The notes below the pieces were generated by a model, which ran no database searches, was not told the DNA's origin, and saw only the letters and a program-made list of their open reading frames with translations. A program made the position numbers and the translations under genes. Below are positions 12,201-25,869 of a stretch of DNA of 64,000 nt, piece after piece (the first letter of the stretch is position 1; every line of letters starts with the position of its first letter). Source of the stretch: Oxytricha trifallax (taxonomy: Eukaryota; Ciliophora; Spirotrichea; Sporadotrichida; Oxytrichidae); contig ARYC01025360.1 of assembly GCA_000711775.1 (NCBI GenBank), positions 39,547 to 103,546 on the forward strand, given 5' to 3'.

Positions 12201-13221
12201 AAAATGACTTGTATTTATTTCTTAAAGTTTTTAGTACTTTGTTATAGTTAAATGAAACTTTATCACGTGACTAACAACTGCTTTATCATTAAGAGACATT
12301 AAGAGACTACTAAAAATAATTGTTACATTAATTGTGACTACAATGAATATTCATGCTTGCAAAGTATTTATCAAATATACATAAAATCATCAGTAAAAAC
12401 ATATTGAATAATAATATTTTCAAAGAAAAAGAAAGTTAACTGAGTAATTCCGATCATGAAGATTCGAAATACTAGCTGAGTTTATCAATGAAGTATAATT
12501 GACAAAACTTAGGAATGAATATTTAAAACTTTTTATTTTTTAAAAAAGAAGATATATTAGAGGAAAATAATAATTTCATTATGATTTTTATTACGAAAAC
12601 TTTTAAAATGTCAAAATCAATAATTATAGAAAATATATAACAAAATTTAGGAATTTTCCATTGAAGTAAAAGAGAAAATTAATAATAAAGTAATCCAAAG
12701 TTAGAAAAAAAACACCAAGAACAACAGCAAATAGGCAAAAAGCAGTAAAGGTATTCAAAAAATGAAACGATTTCCAATAATTATAAAGATAATTTTCAAA
12801 GTGATAAGAAATTTAATTCTGGATTTTAATCATTGGTTTCTAATTTGATCACAAATGCTTAAAATTAAAAATTGTAAAAAGCAATTAATCAATTTAAATT
12901 ATTTTTAAAAAATTGTTTTTTGTTTAAATCTGAAAATATTAAATAATGAATAGTGAGAATTTCTCGTGATAGTATCAAGTATAAAAAATAATAAGCTTAA
13001 TGTAAAGATTTTCTTTAAAAGATATTTGATTTAAAAGTTATAATTTAATATGAATTATGAGTTAAGTCTAAATCTAATAATTAATTTATAAAAATTTCAA
13101 TTACTTTAGAATTATGTATTTTAAATTAGCTGGATTGATTTTTCATAAACATAATGAGAAATATATATAACCTTCGATTAATTCTTTTATAGTAATCAGA
13201 TACAAACATTCATCATTGGTT
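9299..13221. other. AT-rich stretch, no confident gene
   Basis: Mostly low-complexity AT text. Slightly richer patches at about 11270-11580 and 12650-12850 have short open frames of mixed composition, the latter with Lys/Gln/Asn-rich text and a possible link to the ORF at 13222. Neither has a motif, a clear start or a splice pattern. A short hairpin is listed separately. Confidence 0.5.
10458..10494. repeat. Short perfect hairpin
   Basis: TGCATCACCAA (10460-10470) pairs perfectly with TTGGTGATGCA (10482-10492) around an 11 nt loop, and a further G-C pair follows one mismatch. It stands in AT-rich DNA with no adjacent gene. It might be a stem-loop relic of an element end or chance; a terminator role has no support. 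Confidence 0.5.
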
Positions 13222-13819
13222 CACAAATAAAAATTGAATTAGGAACTCAGAGGAAACCTAGACTTATCCGATGCAACATTCTCTAAATTAAGTTAAATTG
13301 AGTATATAATAAGCGGTAAATTTAAAGGATTATCTCATGAAGTAATAAAAGCTATGAAGGAATAGTCCTTTACTCGAATTTCAGAAATTTTAGGTAATTA
13401 AAAAATGAAAGGGAAAAAATAATTTTAGAAAAACTTAATAATTAAGGAAATTTGTAGGACTTGTTGGAATATATTAACGTTCAGAGGATTTAGTACTTTG
13501 AAAGCTTTGGAATTCAAGAATTCTAAATGCCTTCTAAATACTGTTAAAATAAATTAAAACTTATCACTTACAATTAACATGGCATCAAAATAAATGGAAA
13601 TTCATATTAAAAGATTTTTAGAGCAATATCATAATTTTTAAGCCCTTACTAGTTAGAATTAAATTTATTACGAAAATCAAGAGAATAGCAAAAGAAGCTA
13701 GAAACTTAGAAGGATCAAATAAAATAAATAAAGAAGATTAGTAGATTGAACTTCAATCAAACTTTGAAAAATTTTGGGATTTGTAAACGCAATTTGTACT
13801 CAACTGTTATAACAAATGA
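13222..13819 (+). pseudogene. Unrecognised coding remnant, possibly repeat-type
   Basis: With TAA/TAG as Gln the frame is open for about 170 codons, with varied composition unlike the surroundings. It includes LRGNLDLSDATF near 13250 and IEYIISGKFKGL, which faintly recall leucine-rich repeats. A TGA at about 13747 is followed in a neighbouring frame by ELQSNFEKFWDL and a final TGA at 13817, implying a frameshift close to the 3' end. The 5' end is unclear, and coding-like Lys/Gln text around 12650-12850 may belong to it. No function is assigned. Length alone is weak evidence here because TGA is the only stop. Confidence 0.35.
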
Positions 13820-16800
13820 ATAGTAATAATGATGTAGGCTGTAAAAAAATATGAAGTATATGAATTATAGACTAGGTAAGATTGAAAAAAAAAGAATAAA
13901 AAAAACATGGAATAAATTAATAATTTAGATCACTAACGTGGTTATTAAACAAAAGATACCAAACTAGTGCAAATAATCTCATAATAAAAACTATCCTAAA
14001 CTGTATAAAGACTCAGACTGTAAATAGTTCTGTAGTTGTTGTTAAGGTTTTCAATAAGTATTATTTATTTGACAAAAATTACGAAGAAATTTATATTGAT
14101 ATGATGAATATAAAATTTTGATTTATTTTTATATTCATCAAATTTGAAAATAATAATATTTGATTACTTATTTTTTTGCTCAAGCTAACAACTTAATAAC
14201 ATATATTTACTTCTATCTACTTTAATTTATCTCTATTTTTTCACTATGTGATTTTGGGTCTATAAATTTAAAATAACAGAGTTTTATTTTCAAATTCTCA
14301 TCTTTAAATGAGAAAAAATAGATGATCTAGAAAGATTTAATAAAATTAGAATTAATAATTTTGTAAAAATATGTTTAATTAAAATAATGGATGATATTTA
14401 TCTGTTGGTATTTCAAAAAGTATGTAAGTTTAAATTCATTTCTAAATTATTTTATATTTAATCAGCATTTGCAGCAGAAGATACGAAGGCAGAAACAGAT
14501 AATTAGAAATCATTAACTTTAATAAAAATGACCAAATAAAGCTCAATATCATGGAGACTGGTTAAAAAAGTATTTGTAACTAGATATTGCTATTGCATAT
14601 TTATAATTACTAATTTAATTTTATTTCATTTTAATTTATTATTCCTTGTTATTTTTCATTATTATTTTTATTATTAATTTTGGTGAGCTCTAACAGTAAA
14701 ATTGTAAATTTATTATATATAAAACTAAATAAACCTATAGAAAATATATAATAAATGATTTACATAAATTGGGAATCAAATTATTTTTATCTCATCTAGT
14801 TATTTTTAGTTTTCAAAATCATATTATTGTGTTATTGTAAACATTTCCTTAGCATATTATTTTTAAAATATCGTTAATATTTTTCACACTATTTCTATTT
14901 TTTCAAATTATAATTTTATTTATTAATTAAAGCTAATTAATTTAAGGAAAGGTAAATTATAATAAATAATTGAATAAATTATTATAATTTTATATTGAAA
15001 AAAAAGTTTATTTTAAATAAATTTATATTGTTGATTCATAAAATCAATTTAATTATAATTAATTTAATTAGCATCATTATTGTAATAGCTTTTACCTTTA
15101 TCAATTTATATAATTTATTAATATTCCCATTATATTATATATTTCTTTCGGTTTTGCGAAATTATCATATTAATTTTATACTTTGTAGCTATTCAAGGTG
15201 GCTAAAATTTATAATTTAGAAAGCATCCTATAAAAACTCAAAATCAGTTTGACCTTGATACTAATTGTATTAACTATCAGTACTTATGAGCTTTATTAAT
15301 ATTTAATAATTGTTGGCATATTTAAACTAAATTAATCACTTAGCATTAATATAAAATATAATATTTTTCAAATTCTGTCTACCTTTTAATCTCTAATAAA
15401 ATTTGATATTAACCTATAATTTGTCTTTTGTTAGATTCGAAGATATGTATTAAAATTATTTAGTATTAAATAATTATCATGGTTTTATGATAAAAATTAA
15501 TAATAATTGATCTTTAAAAATGAAATGAAATTTTTATTAAAATGTTTGGCTAAAATATTTGAAGTCATACTTACAACAGTTATTATATGAAATATTAAAG
15601 TTAAGTAGTTAATTTTTCTTAATTGATTCAATTTTACTATATTAAAAGGCATAATCTTTTACAAATTATTAATCAGACAATTATAAACTTAAAAAATGTT
15701 GAAAAAAAATATTTGGAGTTTATCTTTCAAGAATTTCAATTCAATTTTTAATTTAAAAAACAAAGAAATTTCAGGCATCTAGCCTATAATGACAATTTTT
15801 AATAGTCTATAAAACAAAGAATCTTTAATAGTCTAAATGATGTTACCGGCCCAAATTTATTGCACACTAATTAAATTGATATACACAAGTTAATGATATT
15901 CATTTAATCGAGTAATATAATATTTAAAGAAATAATTCTACTGTATTGTGAAATTATTAAATTTTATTTAGAATCAATAAAAAATTCAAAAGTAGGCTAA
16001 ATAATTCAAATAAATATATAAGTCTCTCTATTAATTTATTAATTATAATTGTATGGTTATATTAAAGAATTAAATTATTGTCTTGGTTTAAAAATTATCG
16101 AGAATTTCATTTACTATTCCTAAAAATAAAAAACGAATTTTAAACTTTAAATATTGATTAGAAATATAAATTTTATAAATATTTCTCATGAGAACTTAGT
16201 CTTAAAACATTAATATTCTTCTAAAAAAAATAAAATAATTAGTAGTAAACTTTTTAATTATTATATTAAGGGCAATATATATCTAGATTAGAGATAAGTA
16301 ATTTTTTACTTTTCTTATTTGAAAAAATATTAAACGAATTTATCGTAGATTTTTTAAATATTAATAAAATTATTCAAATTATTTTAGCTTTAAACATTAG
16401 AATTTAAATCAAAAGTTTAAAGTTATTTATAAAGAAGGTAAAATACAAGAATGATAACTTTGAAGAAGATTTTTATTGTCATATTTAAATTAAATTATAA
16501 ACAGAATTATGTTAGTGAATTTACAGCTTCTTACCTGTTCATTAATTTTTTATTTTAAGTTATCCTACTTAAACATTATTAATTTTTAAATATACATATT
16601 TAAATTTATGATGTATTAAATTGAATCATCTAAAATTACATCACTTCTCAACTTTTCTAGTAACTATCATAAATATCGGTAATATATGTTTGAAATTAAA
16701 AAAATTATTGTATTTAAATTAAAACAGAATCAAATTACTATTATTAAGATTAAAAAAGAAATGGGTTTTAACAACGAGTTAAGAAATCTAAATCTCTCTA

Positions 16801-17795
16801 AAACTAAAACGCTAAAATTGAAATCATGACTAATGTAAGTGAAAACTGAAATCAAATTCCATATATTTATGCTATTTATGCACTAATAATACATTAATAC
16901 TAAAAATATTGTATTTTACCTAATTTATTTAAAAATTAGTGCTATGACTGAGAGGTGCTCTAATTAACTACAAAAAATCAACATAATAATGTAAACATAA
17001 GTATAAACCTCACAATTGACAATTACAAAAAACAACAATCACCTTTGCTGAAATAATATGATTTGAAAAAATCATAAATAAAATAAATTAAAACTTATCG
17101 TGTTTATTAACAGAGATGAAAATGATCATAAAACATCAGAAGTCTCTCTTTTTTTCATCATTTTTATTTTATTAAAATTTATTAATAAGATAAATACATA
17201 AATTTGTACAGTTTGTATTTCTAAGAAACTTTTATATTTCCCGATCTTTCGTATTTTATCAATATTTCTATCTTTCCAAAACTTCATATTTATATTCTTC
17301 TGTGAAATATATTAGTTATTTAAAGATTTTCTTTGCTAGACTTGCTGATAAGTTTAGATAAATATCATTATAATATTTAATATGTTCAATTCTAATGTTT
17401 TGATCAATTACAAATTGCTAAGTTAATTATTTAATTCATTTTTTTAATAATTACTAATTATTTTTTATTCAAGATTATTAGTTAAAAAGAGCCTTCAACA
17501 TAATTTTATCAAAATATTTTTATTATTTAAAGAAATTCCATAAAATAATGTAATGTAAATTGTTGATGAATAAAAAATATTTACATTTTAGTGAAGCAGC
17601 TACTAATAAACCTTCTTGATTAATTTAAGGCTGGAAAATAAGGCGTTAAGAATTAACAGACAAGTGATTACTTTGTTATAATAGATATTACTTTAGAATA
17701 ATATATAGATAATTTTAATTTAAAAAATAAAATTCACGATTATTTTTATTTAGTTCAAATTTAAGTAAATAAACTGATTAAAGAAGGCGGGAAAA
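13820..17795. other. AT-rich stretch, no confident gene
   Basis: Long runs of A/T with scattered short open frames. A possible exon (14467-14570, after an ATTTAATCAG acceptor-like site) reads AAEDTKAETDNQ but has no partner. A TTG-initiated open frame at 14995-15219 is hydrophobic low-complexity text and is not called. Confidence 0.5.
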
Positions 17796-20150
17796 ATGGA
17801 GAAAGAGAAGTTACCGATTGATAGGAGAAGAAAGTTGGCAGTATAAACAGAAAAGAAAGATCTATGAGACAGATATAACTCACAGCAACAGTTAACATTG
17901 GAAAATATTTCGAAAGTTCAAAAATGGGTTCCAAAATATTGACATTACAAAACCTTAATGCTCAAAGTTATCATGTAAAGTTGAATGACTTGTACAGATT
18001 ATTGATCAAGTTTGACAATAGACGACAGCTCGACTAACAAGTGTGAGAAGCTGAAGGATGGGTGAAGAGGAATGAGAGATTCGCTGAGAAATAGAGACCA
18101 AAAAGGAGAGAGCAAGTGTTAAGCAACAAATGATAACTGAACTAAAGGACTATTGATTTATATAATTGACTACAAAATGTCAGGGATATAAATTCAAAGC
18201 TTAAATAAGATCTTATAATGAGAGAAATAGAGAAATAAGCCAGATTGTAGGACTATTGGAAACTAGACTTCAGAGAATAATCTGAATCAACATCAAAGAC
18301 ATAGCTCAATCACAACGGCAAAGCGGAGGTATACTACCATTAAACAGTGAAAAATATGAAATGAAAACAATAAAAACTCGAAAATTACATTACATAGACA
18401 ATACTTAACTTGGGAGACTTCCCACTATCTGTAATTACAACAATATCCCTCGATATTGAAAGGAAGAAGTCAAGGAGTTCCAGATTAGGCTGATTTAAGT
18501 GATAAGATTATTGAAATAAAAATGGCAGAAACATTAATAATAGTTATGGGGGATTTCAATTATCACATAAAAGAACTGTTTAAAGATTAAACAAAGAGAA
18601 TATCAAAGATCAATACAAGAAGGAGTGGTAACTCATCGAGAGGAAATTAATTGGATCAAATACTCTCAAGTGTAAAAGCAATCAGCCGGGAAACTATCCA
18701 GCTCATCAAACAGACCACAAATTAATTTAAGCTAAACTAAGAATGAATTGAATTATAGATCATATATATATCTTTGAAAATTAAAAATTATTAGAAATTA
18801 ATACATAACGTTATAAATAATGAAAATCATTAAATTTGATTGATATGGAATTAAAACACAAATAAGAGAATGGAGTCCACTCTGGATTCTCAAGCGTGTT
18901 TTGCATAATAAAACCAAAGTAAGTACAATTTATTTTTAAATTATAAATAAAATATGGTAAATAGAGATTTTCTCGCTCAATTCAGATAATAAAACTTTAT
19001 ATTTTAAATTATTTTATAAATGAGGTTGTACAATCTGCGCTATCAATTTTCACTTTATTATTTCATATCAGAAGTATATTGATTTTTGTTGTTGAAATCA
19101 AATAATTTTAGAATTATTCTCATCACTGCGCTAAACAACAAACAATTTTGAAAACAAAAAATGAATCAATTATTAAATCTAGTAAATAAAAAACTTAGTT
19201 TTATTCACTTATGGTTTATAATACATAAGTCTATATTTATTTCATTTTTCTCACACTGTAATAGAAATTAAATAACATAAATAGTTTTATAGGCAGTTAT
19301 GTTTTTTGAAAAAAAATTATTTTTCCCTAATGTTATATATTTTATCAATACTAAGAAAGTTATTTTAAAAATCAGACGAAGAAAGGACTATAAGATTATC
19401 AGATTTAATAAAGCAAAACTGGAAAACATTTAGCGTATAAGGCGGGGAGATGACAGAGGAAGATCTGAATCAGCCGATAAAGAAATGCTTTGAAGATAAG
19501 TAGGGAAGTAATTCAAAGGAAGGAATTGATATCAACAACAGCTCGAGTGGGCAATAAAAAGCAATGGTATAGCAGCCGGTAACGTTATCCAAGAAAACAA
19601 AAACAAAATAGAAGGAAGCAATGAGAGACCTAGAATAATGATTGGATAAGAACTATGTGAGAGGCTTCTTTTACATGGTTAAGAGGTTGATTAAAAGTTA
19701 AAAACAAGCTCAACCAAAAAAAGGAATGAAGATAAAATACGAGAGAATTGAAATATGAGACCACACAAAAGATTAGTCATAAAATACAATAGAAAATTAG
19801 TCCGAGACAACAGAGAAATAAAAGAAAGAGATATAAATAAAAAAGACACGGTGATGATTGCTGAACAGGATAAAGAGAATTTATGTGATGTAGCCGATAA
19901 GGAGCAAAGTATAAAAGAGAGCAACTTCAACAAAGCCTTAGGTCCTTACGGATTTTATGAAAATATGCTAAATAAGTCTAAAGGCATTTCCATAGCGGGG
20001 AGCAGGAAAATCAATCAATGGTTAAATGAAGGCTTTATACTGCAATATAAAAAAGAAGGGAGACTGATACTTTTAAGAAAGGAACAAAAAAACTCTTAAC
20101 GCGAAATCAACAATCTCAACTATATTTTTTAGTTAAATTTATAAAAGTAA
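17796..20150 (+). pseudogene. Non-LTR retrotransposon remnant: AP endonuclease to start of RT
   Basis: The segment is GC-richer than its flanks and reads, through several frameshifts, as the 5' part of a LINE ORF2. LQNLNAQSYHVKLNDLYRLL (about 17942) is the start of an APE-type endonuclease domain. GDFNYHI (18551) carries the catalytic GDFN, and RGNQLDQILSSVKAIS (about 18635) and, in another frame, HQTDHK (18702-18719) match the terminal S/TDH motif. About 600 bp of AT-rich text (18776-19375) interrupts it. A linker then leads to ALGPYGFYENML (19935) and WLNEGF...KEGRLILLRKEQKN (about 20017-20096), the region just before and at RT motif 1. Sense stops near 20150, so most of the RT is missing, an unusual 3' truncation. 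It resembles the Tetrahymena micronuclear REP elements in layout; the family was not verified. Confidence 0.75.
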
Positions 20151-20160
20151 TTAATTATGA

Positions 20161-21635
20161 TCACTTCATAAATTATTAAACTAATGCTTGCCCAATCTCT
20201 GTTATTGTAATACTTACATCTTCATTGATCAATACTTTTTTAGGACCACCAATAATTCACATTTAAATGGCTTAGTCTGGAAATAATTTGCTAAAATATT
20301 CTAAAAATTTTGCTCCTTTTTTATTATTTTCTTGTAATGTTTCTGTTCTTAAAGTCCTTCAAAAATCATCAATCCAATGGAATAATATCTTAAAATTTAG
20401 ATCCACTTGATATTTATAAAAGTGTGTTATTATATTTATTTTCTGAGTCAGGCTTTGAAATTAAGTTGTATTTGAACATAATGCAAAATTATAACCACCT
20501 AAGAATACTTCATAATCTTCTTAAAGTAGTATTAATATGTTATCAGGTTTGATATCTCAATGTACTATATCATTACCGTGTAATTCTTCAATTCCTTCAT
20601 AAATTGCCAAGAATGTTATTTGAATTTATTGTTCAATATATTTTTACTTTAGTAACTCTTAAAAAGTTGTTTGATAATTCCTTGTAAGTACCATGATTTC
20701 ATCCTCATCGACTTTTACCCCAATAATTTTATCTTAGTATTATAGTTTTAATTTTGTAAAGTAAAGTTTTTATTATATTTTTTATTCAATTACTGCTTTT
20801 GAGTTGAATTGCATTTTAATTCCAATATGTTGTACTTTTATATACTATAACATTACCTTGAAAGTTACTAGTCCAAAAGTGAATTGTACTCATTTAGGAG
20901 TTCTGCTTCTTGTGCTTCCCGAATGATATATTCAATTTCTTTAATTAATTTTCATTTTATAATTTTATGAAAATTCTCTAATCAATTCCTTTGCATGATT
21001 GTTAACTATTTTAAAATTAATAAATGGCTTTGTTCTTGTATCTATTAATTATTTATTTTATTCTTAGGTTCTTTTATGTTCTTCTTTATACAATTAAATT
21101 ATGAAAGTTTCTAAATGATCTATCTCAACTTCTCTTTTATTGAAGGTCTCTTTCAACTCTATTATTTCTCTATCTACCTTTTATATCAATAACTATAAAT
21201 TATTAATTAATTAATTTTAGCTTACTTCTGATTTTATTCTATAATTTCTAACTATTTTTTTGAATAAGTTAGGAGTTGTTTAACATATATCTCTCGTACT
21301 ATGCAAGGTTCAAAAAAAGTTTAGAATATTGCAATAAAAATTTTCCATATTTTATTTGGAAGCTATTAGTATTTAGTAGGTTGCTTTTTGTGTCTAAATT
21401 AGCAGTTTCTTAATTCTGTTGGTGTTCTTGATTTTTTACAAGTTTCACAAATTATTAACTTCGATGGTCTTGCTGTAGTATAAGGATCTTTGTTTTATTA
21501 GTCACGCCATTTAGCAAACTTATCATCAGTGACACCGAAATCATCAACATTATTGATTGAATTTTTTATTTTTTTAGTTTTTACAATGATCTTCTGCTGC
21601 TTTGAAAGTTTCTAAGACTTATAAATTTTAAACAT
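20161..21635 (-). pseudogene. Protein kinase-like pseudogene with N-terminal Cys/His segment and coiled coil
   Basis: On the minus strand an ATG at 21635 opens a frame with DDKFAKWRDQQNKDPYT and CETCKKSRTPTELRNCQFRH, a possible zinc-binding segment. A coiled coil follows (EIIELKETFNKREVEIDHLE, about 21165), then a kinase domain. Its landmarks are TFGLV of the glycine loop (about 20880), IKM as the beta-3 lysine segment, IYEGIEELHGNDIVH-stop-DIKPDNIL at 20540-20615, and a C-terminal stretch ending at the TGA at 20161. The arginine of HRD is a TGA and the DFG position reads GGYN, so catalysis would be lost. Two more TGAs fall in the C-lobe, and frames shift near 20895 and 21400. The gene is dead by several independent criteria. 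The kinase class is undetermined. Confidence 0.7.
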
Positions 21636-22329
21636 CAGTATAATGATAACTAAATTTGAAGCTAGTTGTTTATACTTTGTTTATTTATAATTATGAAAAT
21701 TATATTTTAATTTATATTAATTTTTCAAAGTGCGTTGCCAAGTTTTAAAAATAAGCAACGGATTCTATATTTTATTATAATTTAAATTAAATATTCATTT
21801 TTTAATATTCAGATACTATAAATGATAAGTGAAAATATATGATTTAACTTATTATAATTATAATTCTATATATTTCTTCTTCCTTAATTTAAAGTGACTT
21901 ATAATTTAAATTATATCATATTTAAACGATTTGCTTGGAAATCTTATATTATTTTAATAGTTTTTATAATCAATTTAATTGATTAATGAATTATTTTAAA
22001 ATACCAAAACAAAATAGCTAAATTCTATTTATAAAATGCCTAAACTCCAGAATTGGGTGCTATATTTTTCTTTATCACCTTATTAAGTTTCATATCCACA
22101 AAAATTACTTTATAAAATTTAATAAGAAAATTCCTAGTATCTAAATATAATTTAATTATTTCATAAAAATTTAAGATATAATATTTTTGGGATGTAAGAT
22201 ATTGAAGGAGCTAACTAAGGGAATATCTAGAATATCGATGCAAGAACTTTTTAAGGGAGACTAACTTCCAAATATGATTAGTATACATTTCTAAAATTTT
22301 ATTGTAAGCTTTAATTACATATTAATTCT
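21636..22329. other. AT-rich spacer
   Basis: No gene, repeat or motif was seen between the kinase pseudogene, which reads leftwards, and the small gene at 22330, which reads rightwards. The two are divergent, so a promoter could lie here, but no element can be pointed to. Confidence 0.5.
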
Positions 22330-22823
22330 CAATAGAGAGTTACTGACTTCCAAAGTATAAAAATACAACAATTAGATTTATTAAGGATTTCTTTCAGAAT
22401 CAAAATTTTATTAAGTAAAAAGAAATCATAAATATAGACGTGCCTCATTATCCTGAACTCAAGATCTAAAACATATTGGATTAAGTTAAAAGTGACAACA
22501 AAAAAATGAGACATTTAAATTATTACTCAGACTCACCATAACTTCCAGAAAGAGAATTTTTTTTCAAAATTATAGGAACTCTTGCACCAATATATTCAAG
22601 ACACTGTTCAGGCATAAAATAAATTAAGGAATCAAAGTTAAATAAATTTTTAAAATCAGGATGCAATAGCAATCAAGGGTGAAATATTTTAAGCTATATA
22701 ATCGGAACCATTTTTTTCCAAGTAATTATATTTATTTACTTTTATTTCAAACTATAGAGAATAAGGGCAGAGGGACAGCATTATTAAAGGTTTAGTCTAA
22801 ACCAAGAAAAGAAAACATTTTGA
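22330..22823 (+). pseudogene. Small unrecognised gene remnant with one intron
   Basis: An early segment in one frame (VTDFQSIKIQQLDLL) gives way to a second frame running IKDFFQNQNFIKQKEIINID, VPHYPELKIQNILDQ, then LPEREFFFKIIGTL (about 22550) and NKFLKSGCNSNQG. One TGA follows, and then a well-formed 36 bp intron (22722-22757, GTAATT...CTATAG). The second exon RIRAEGQHYQRFSLNQEKK closes at a TGA at 22821. Composition is clearly coding. The LPEREFFFKIIGTL segment may be a family signature, but I cannot name it. One frameshift and one in-frame TGA make it a probable pseudogene. No function is assigned. Confidence 0.5.
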
Positions 22824-25203
22824 ACTATTAACAAATTTTAATTAACCAGAAAATAATATTATAATGAGTTAATAAGAGAATGCTAATCATGAGATTAGAC
22901 CTGATAGCTTCAAATAATTTAAATTTAACATATGAAGATAATTATTAAACTATTTAATTTTAAGTTTTTTAAAAATTCATTCTTAATTTTAAACATGAAT
23001 AAATTATTCTAATATTCCATAATACCTATTTATTATTGACTATATTTATTCCTTTGTAACATGTTCTATGGAATCATTAATAATATCGAAGTGACTTTAT
23101 TAAAATAAATTTGAAGTTTAATTTTTGTAACAAGAATCTATATATTTTTTTTATTAACGAAAACACTTCATCTATACAATGATATTAGGATGAGTAGGGT
23201 GCATTTAAAATTATTTCCCAATTATACTAATCAACTTATTATTTTACTTCTTTTGATCTATGTAATTTTAAATTGTCCATGAATAACACAAATTTCTTAT
23301 TTTTATAATATTGTATATGAATTTTTTGAAATTAATTTTAAATTTGTAGAATAAATTAAAACAGTAAATACTTTAATAAATATAAATCAAAATGGAGAAG
23401 AGAGGTTTTCTCATAGTACCAACACATGAAGTAATATAATTTCCTTATTCTTATTTTTTACTCTATTATTTATATTTGTTTTGACATTAAGATATTAGAA
23501 AACAGAAATACAACTAAAAAGCAGCATGTTTAAGACAGTTTCCCTCAAATATTAAGCAAAACAATCAAAATGCTTGACTATAAAAACCAAAATAAGGTGA
23601 AATAATTGCAAATTTTATCGCACATTAAATATACTCAATCTGTAAATAATTACTAAGAGTAATAATCAATGCATTTGCTTCGCATAAATAGAATGATTTT
23701 AGAAATTCTAAAAAAATATATTTAATATTAAAAATAAATCACATCAGTTAGTAAATCGAACTCATTATTATAAATAAAGCATAAATAACATTGCCATTTT
23801 TTGTTATAAAATATGTTTTTATTAATACTCTTAAAATTTTTGCTGTTTTTTTAATTTTAAATTTTTACGATTTCCTATTCTTTTCTATTTTATTAATATT
23901 TGTGATACCTGCTAGGCACTCTTGAAAGTATAAATTATAAATTGATTATTATTATGTATAATAATATTTTAATACGTAATCAAAGCTGATGCAAACTATT
24001 GCTGAAATAATTTACTATTTTATTCCTAGTTATTCTAGCTCAAAATTTTTTAATATTTATTAGACCATGTTTTGAACTGTTAGCTATTATGCTTGAAGAC
24101 TTTCTCATCGATAAATTTATATTTATTATTGCTATTTTTAATGTCAACTAATTGTCTATATTTTTCAAATCTTTCAACTTGTATCTTTTATTTTTTTAGT
24201 GTAGTTAAATGATAACTTTTCTTGCCATTCTTGAATTTAATCCAAAACTTGTTTTATATTTTTTCTCAACATGTGTGGACTGATTGAAATGTTGGGATAT
24301 TTCTCATTAATATAATTTGATTTTGCTTTGATTGATAAATGCTAATTTGTCTTGTAAAAATTACTGCGAAGTAATAAATTAAAGTTGTTATTCAGTCTAG
24401 GATGATTTCATGTGAGACTCTTGAGAATTACTAAACTCTAAATCCTAAACTTTTGATATGCAATCTTTCTAATTTTATTCTTTGATAGATTTATTATTCT
24501 AGAAATGTTTATATAAGTTTCATAAATTAGTGACTAATGTGTTGGTTGAGTGGTGTGAAACCTAAGAAGCAGTATTGCTTCTATAATTTTATTGGGAATA
24601 TTGGAAGTATTCATTTTTATCTTTTAATTAATATTATTATTAAATTTTGGCATATAACATTTTTAACGAGAATCTCAAAGAAGGAATGTAACTTTTAATT
24701 TTTTAGAATATATTTCATTTTTTTTAAAGAGAAATTTCAAGCCGTTGACTTTGTAAACCTCAAAAGATTCCTTGTTATGATATCTGTCCTCGCATAAGAT
24801 AGATTAAGTGGTAAAGTTAGAATATTTGGACTTTCACTTTTAAACTAAAAGTTGAGTAGAGTGAGAGTAGATTTCAATAGCTTAGTAGACCTCAATATGG
24901 CTAGAATGAAAGAAGCTTAATAAGGATACTAATCTCAATTTTAAATTAAGGAAGTCAAAGAAATAAATAATTTCTAAATTAATAAATAAATTTAAACCCA
25001 CTGTAGAACTTATTTTTCAATTTTCCTGGTAAAATTTTTTATAAATAGCTTATTTTAATGCATTTTATTAGATATAATGAAATTATATGAAGATTTATTA
25101 ATCAAATATGATACAAGATTGAAGATGTTTAAGTAGCAAAGCATCTACATATAAAATCCCTAATTCCTTAACTCAAAAATTCTTTTAAAATTTAATTCTA
25201 TTT
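22824..25203. other. AT-rich stretch, no confident gene
   Basis: Nothing recognisable on either strand. A patch at 23500-23620 has a short Gln/Asn-rich open frame without a motif. Confidence 0.5.
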
Positions 25204-25755
25204 ATGGAAATAATCGAGACAGTCACCGCAACCAAGGCAAAAAATAAGATTTATAACATAAGGTTGGAAATCACTTGTCTGAAACCAATTAAATTAAAAG
25301 TAGAGGAAGTCAAGTAAATAGAATAAATAGACCACGATAATTAGATGAGTTGCTCTAAAATAACACAAAATATACTAATAATATTATTAATAATAATATT
25401 TTATAATAATAACTTTGAAAATAAAATAATAGCGATCAATTTAATATAAATTAATATGATTTAATTTCATTTACTTATTCTAAAAATAAAAGGTTTATTA
25501 AATAGTAGTGTAGTGAATCGCTTAAGGCAAGGGAAATTAAAAAAAGAGATCAAAATTTAATTAGAGATCTCTAATATATAATAATCAGTATTAATTATTA
25601 CTAATATATGTATAATAAATAGGGGCCATAAATTATTAAAGATGGCATTAGGATGTTTAGAAGTATTTACCTACCCTACTTTTTTTTGGTACTCCTTATT
25701 ACATTGCTCCAGAAGTTGTAAATACATTATTTATTCCTCCAACGACTGAATGAGT
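25204..25755 (+). pseudogene. Protein kinase fragment (activation-segment motif)
   Basis: A frame open from an ATG at 25204 to a TGA at 25747 (181 codons) begins with clear coding text (IETVTATKAKNKIYNIRLEI). It later holds NRLRQGKLKKEIKI, which resembles a kinase N-lobe helix-C region. In the adjacent frame at 25688 lies GTPYYIAPEV, an exact match to the kinase activation-segment end (GTxxYxAPE), followed by VVNTLFIPPTTE and a TGA at 25751. The middle is AT-rich and hydrophobic, so the two ends may be separate scraps. The second motif is short but highly specific. It is on the opposite strand from the kinase at 20161-21635 and is not obviously a copy of it. Confidence 0.45.
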
Positions 25756-25869
25756 AGTCGCTCAATATGTGTTTTTAGAATTTTTCCAAATTTTTGCTTC
25801 TATCATTTGCATTCAAGATGACAAAGTCGTAGTTTTGTGTTCCTCGTCGCTCAATATATATTAGTAATA

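Noticed and set aside
19691..19933. Minus-strand Ser/Leu-rich open frame
   Set aside because: Antisense shadow of the LINE linker before the reverse transcriptase.
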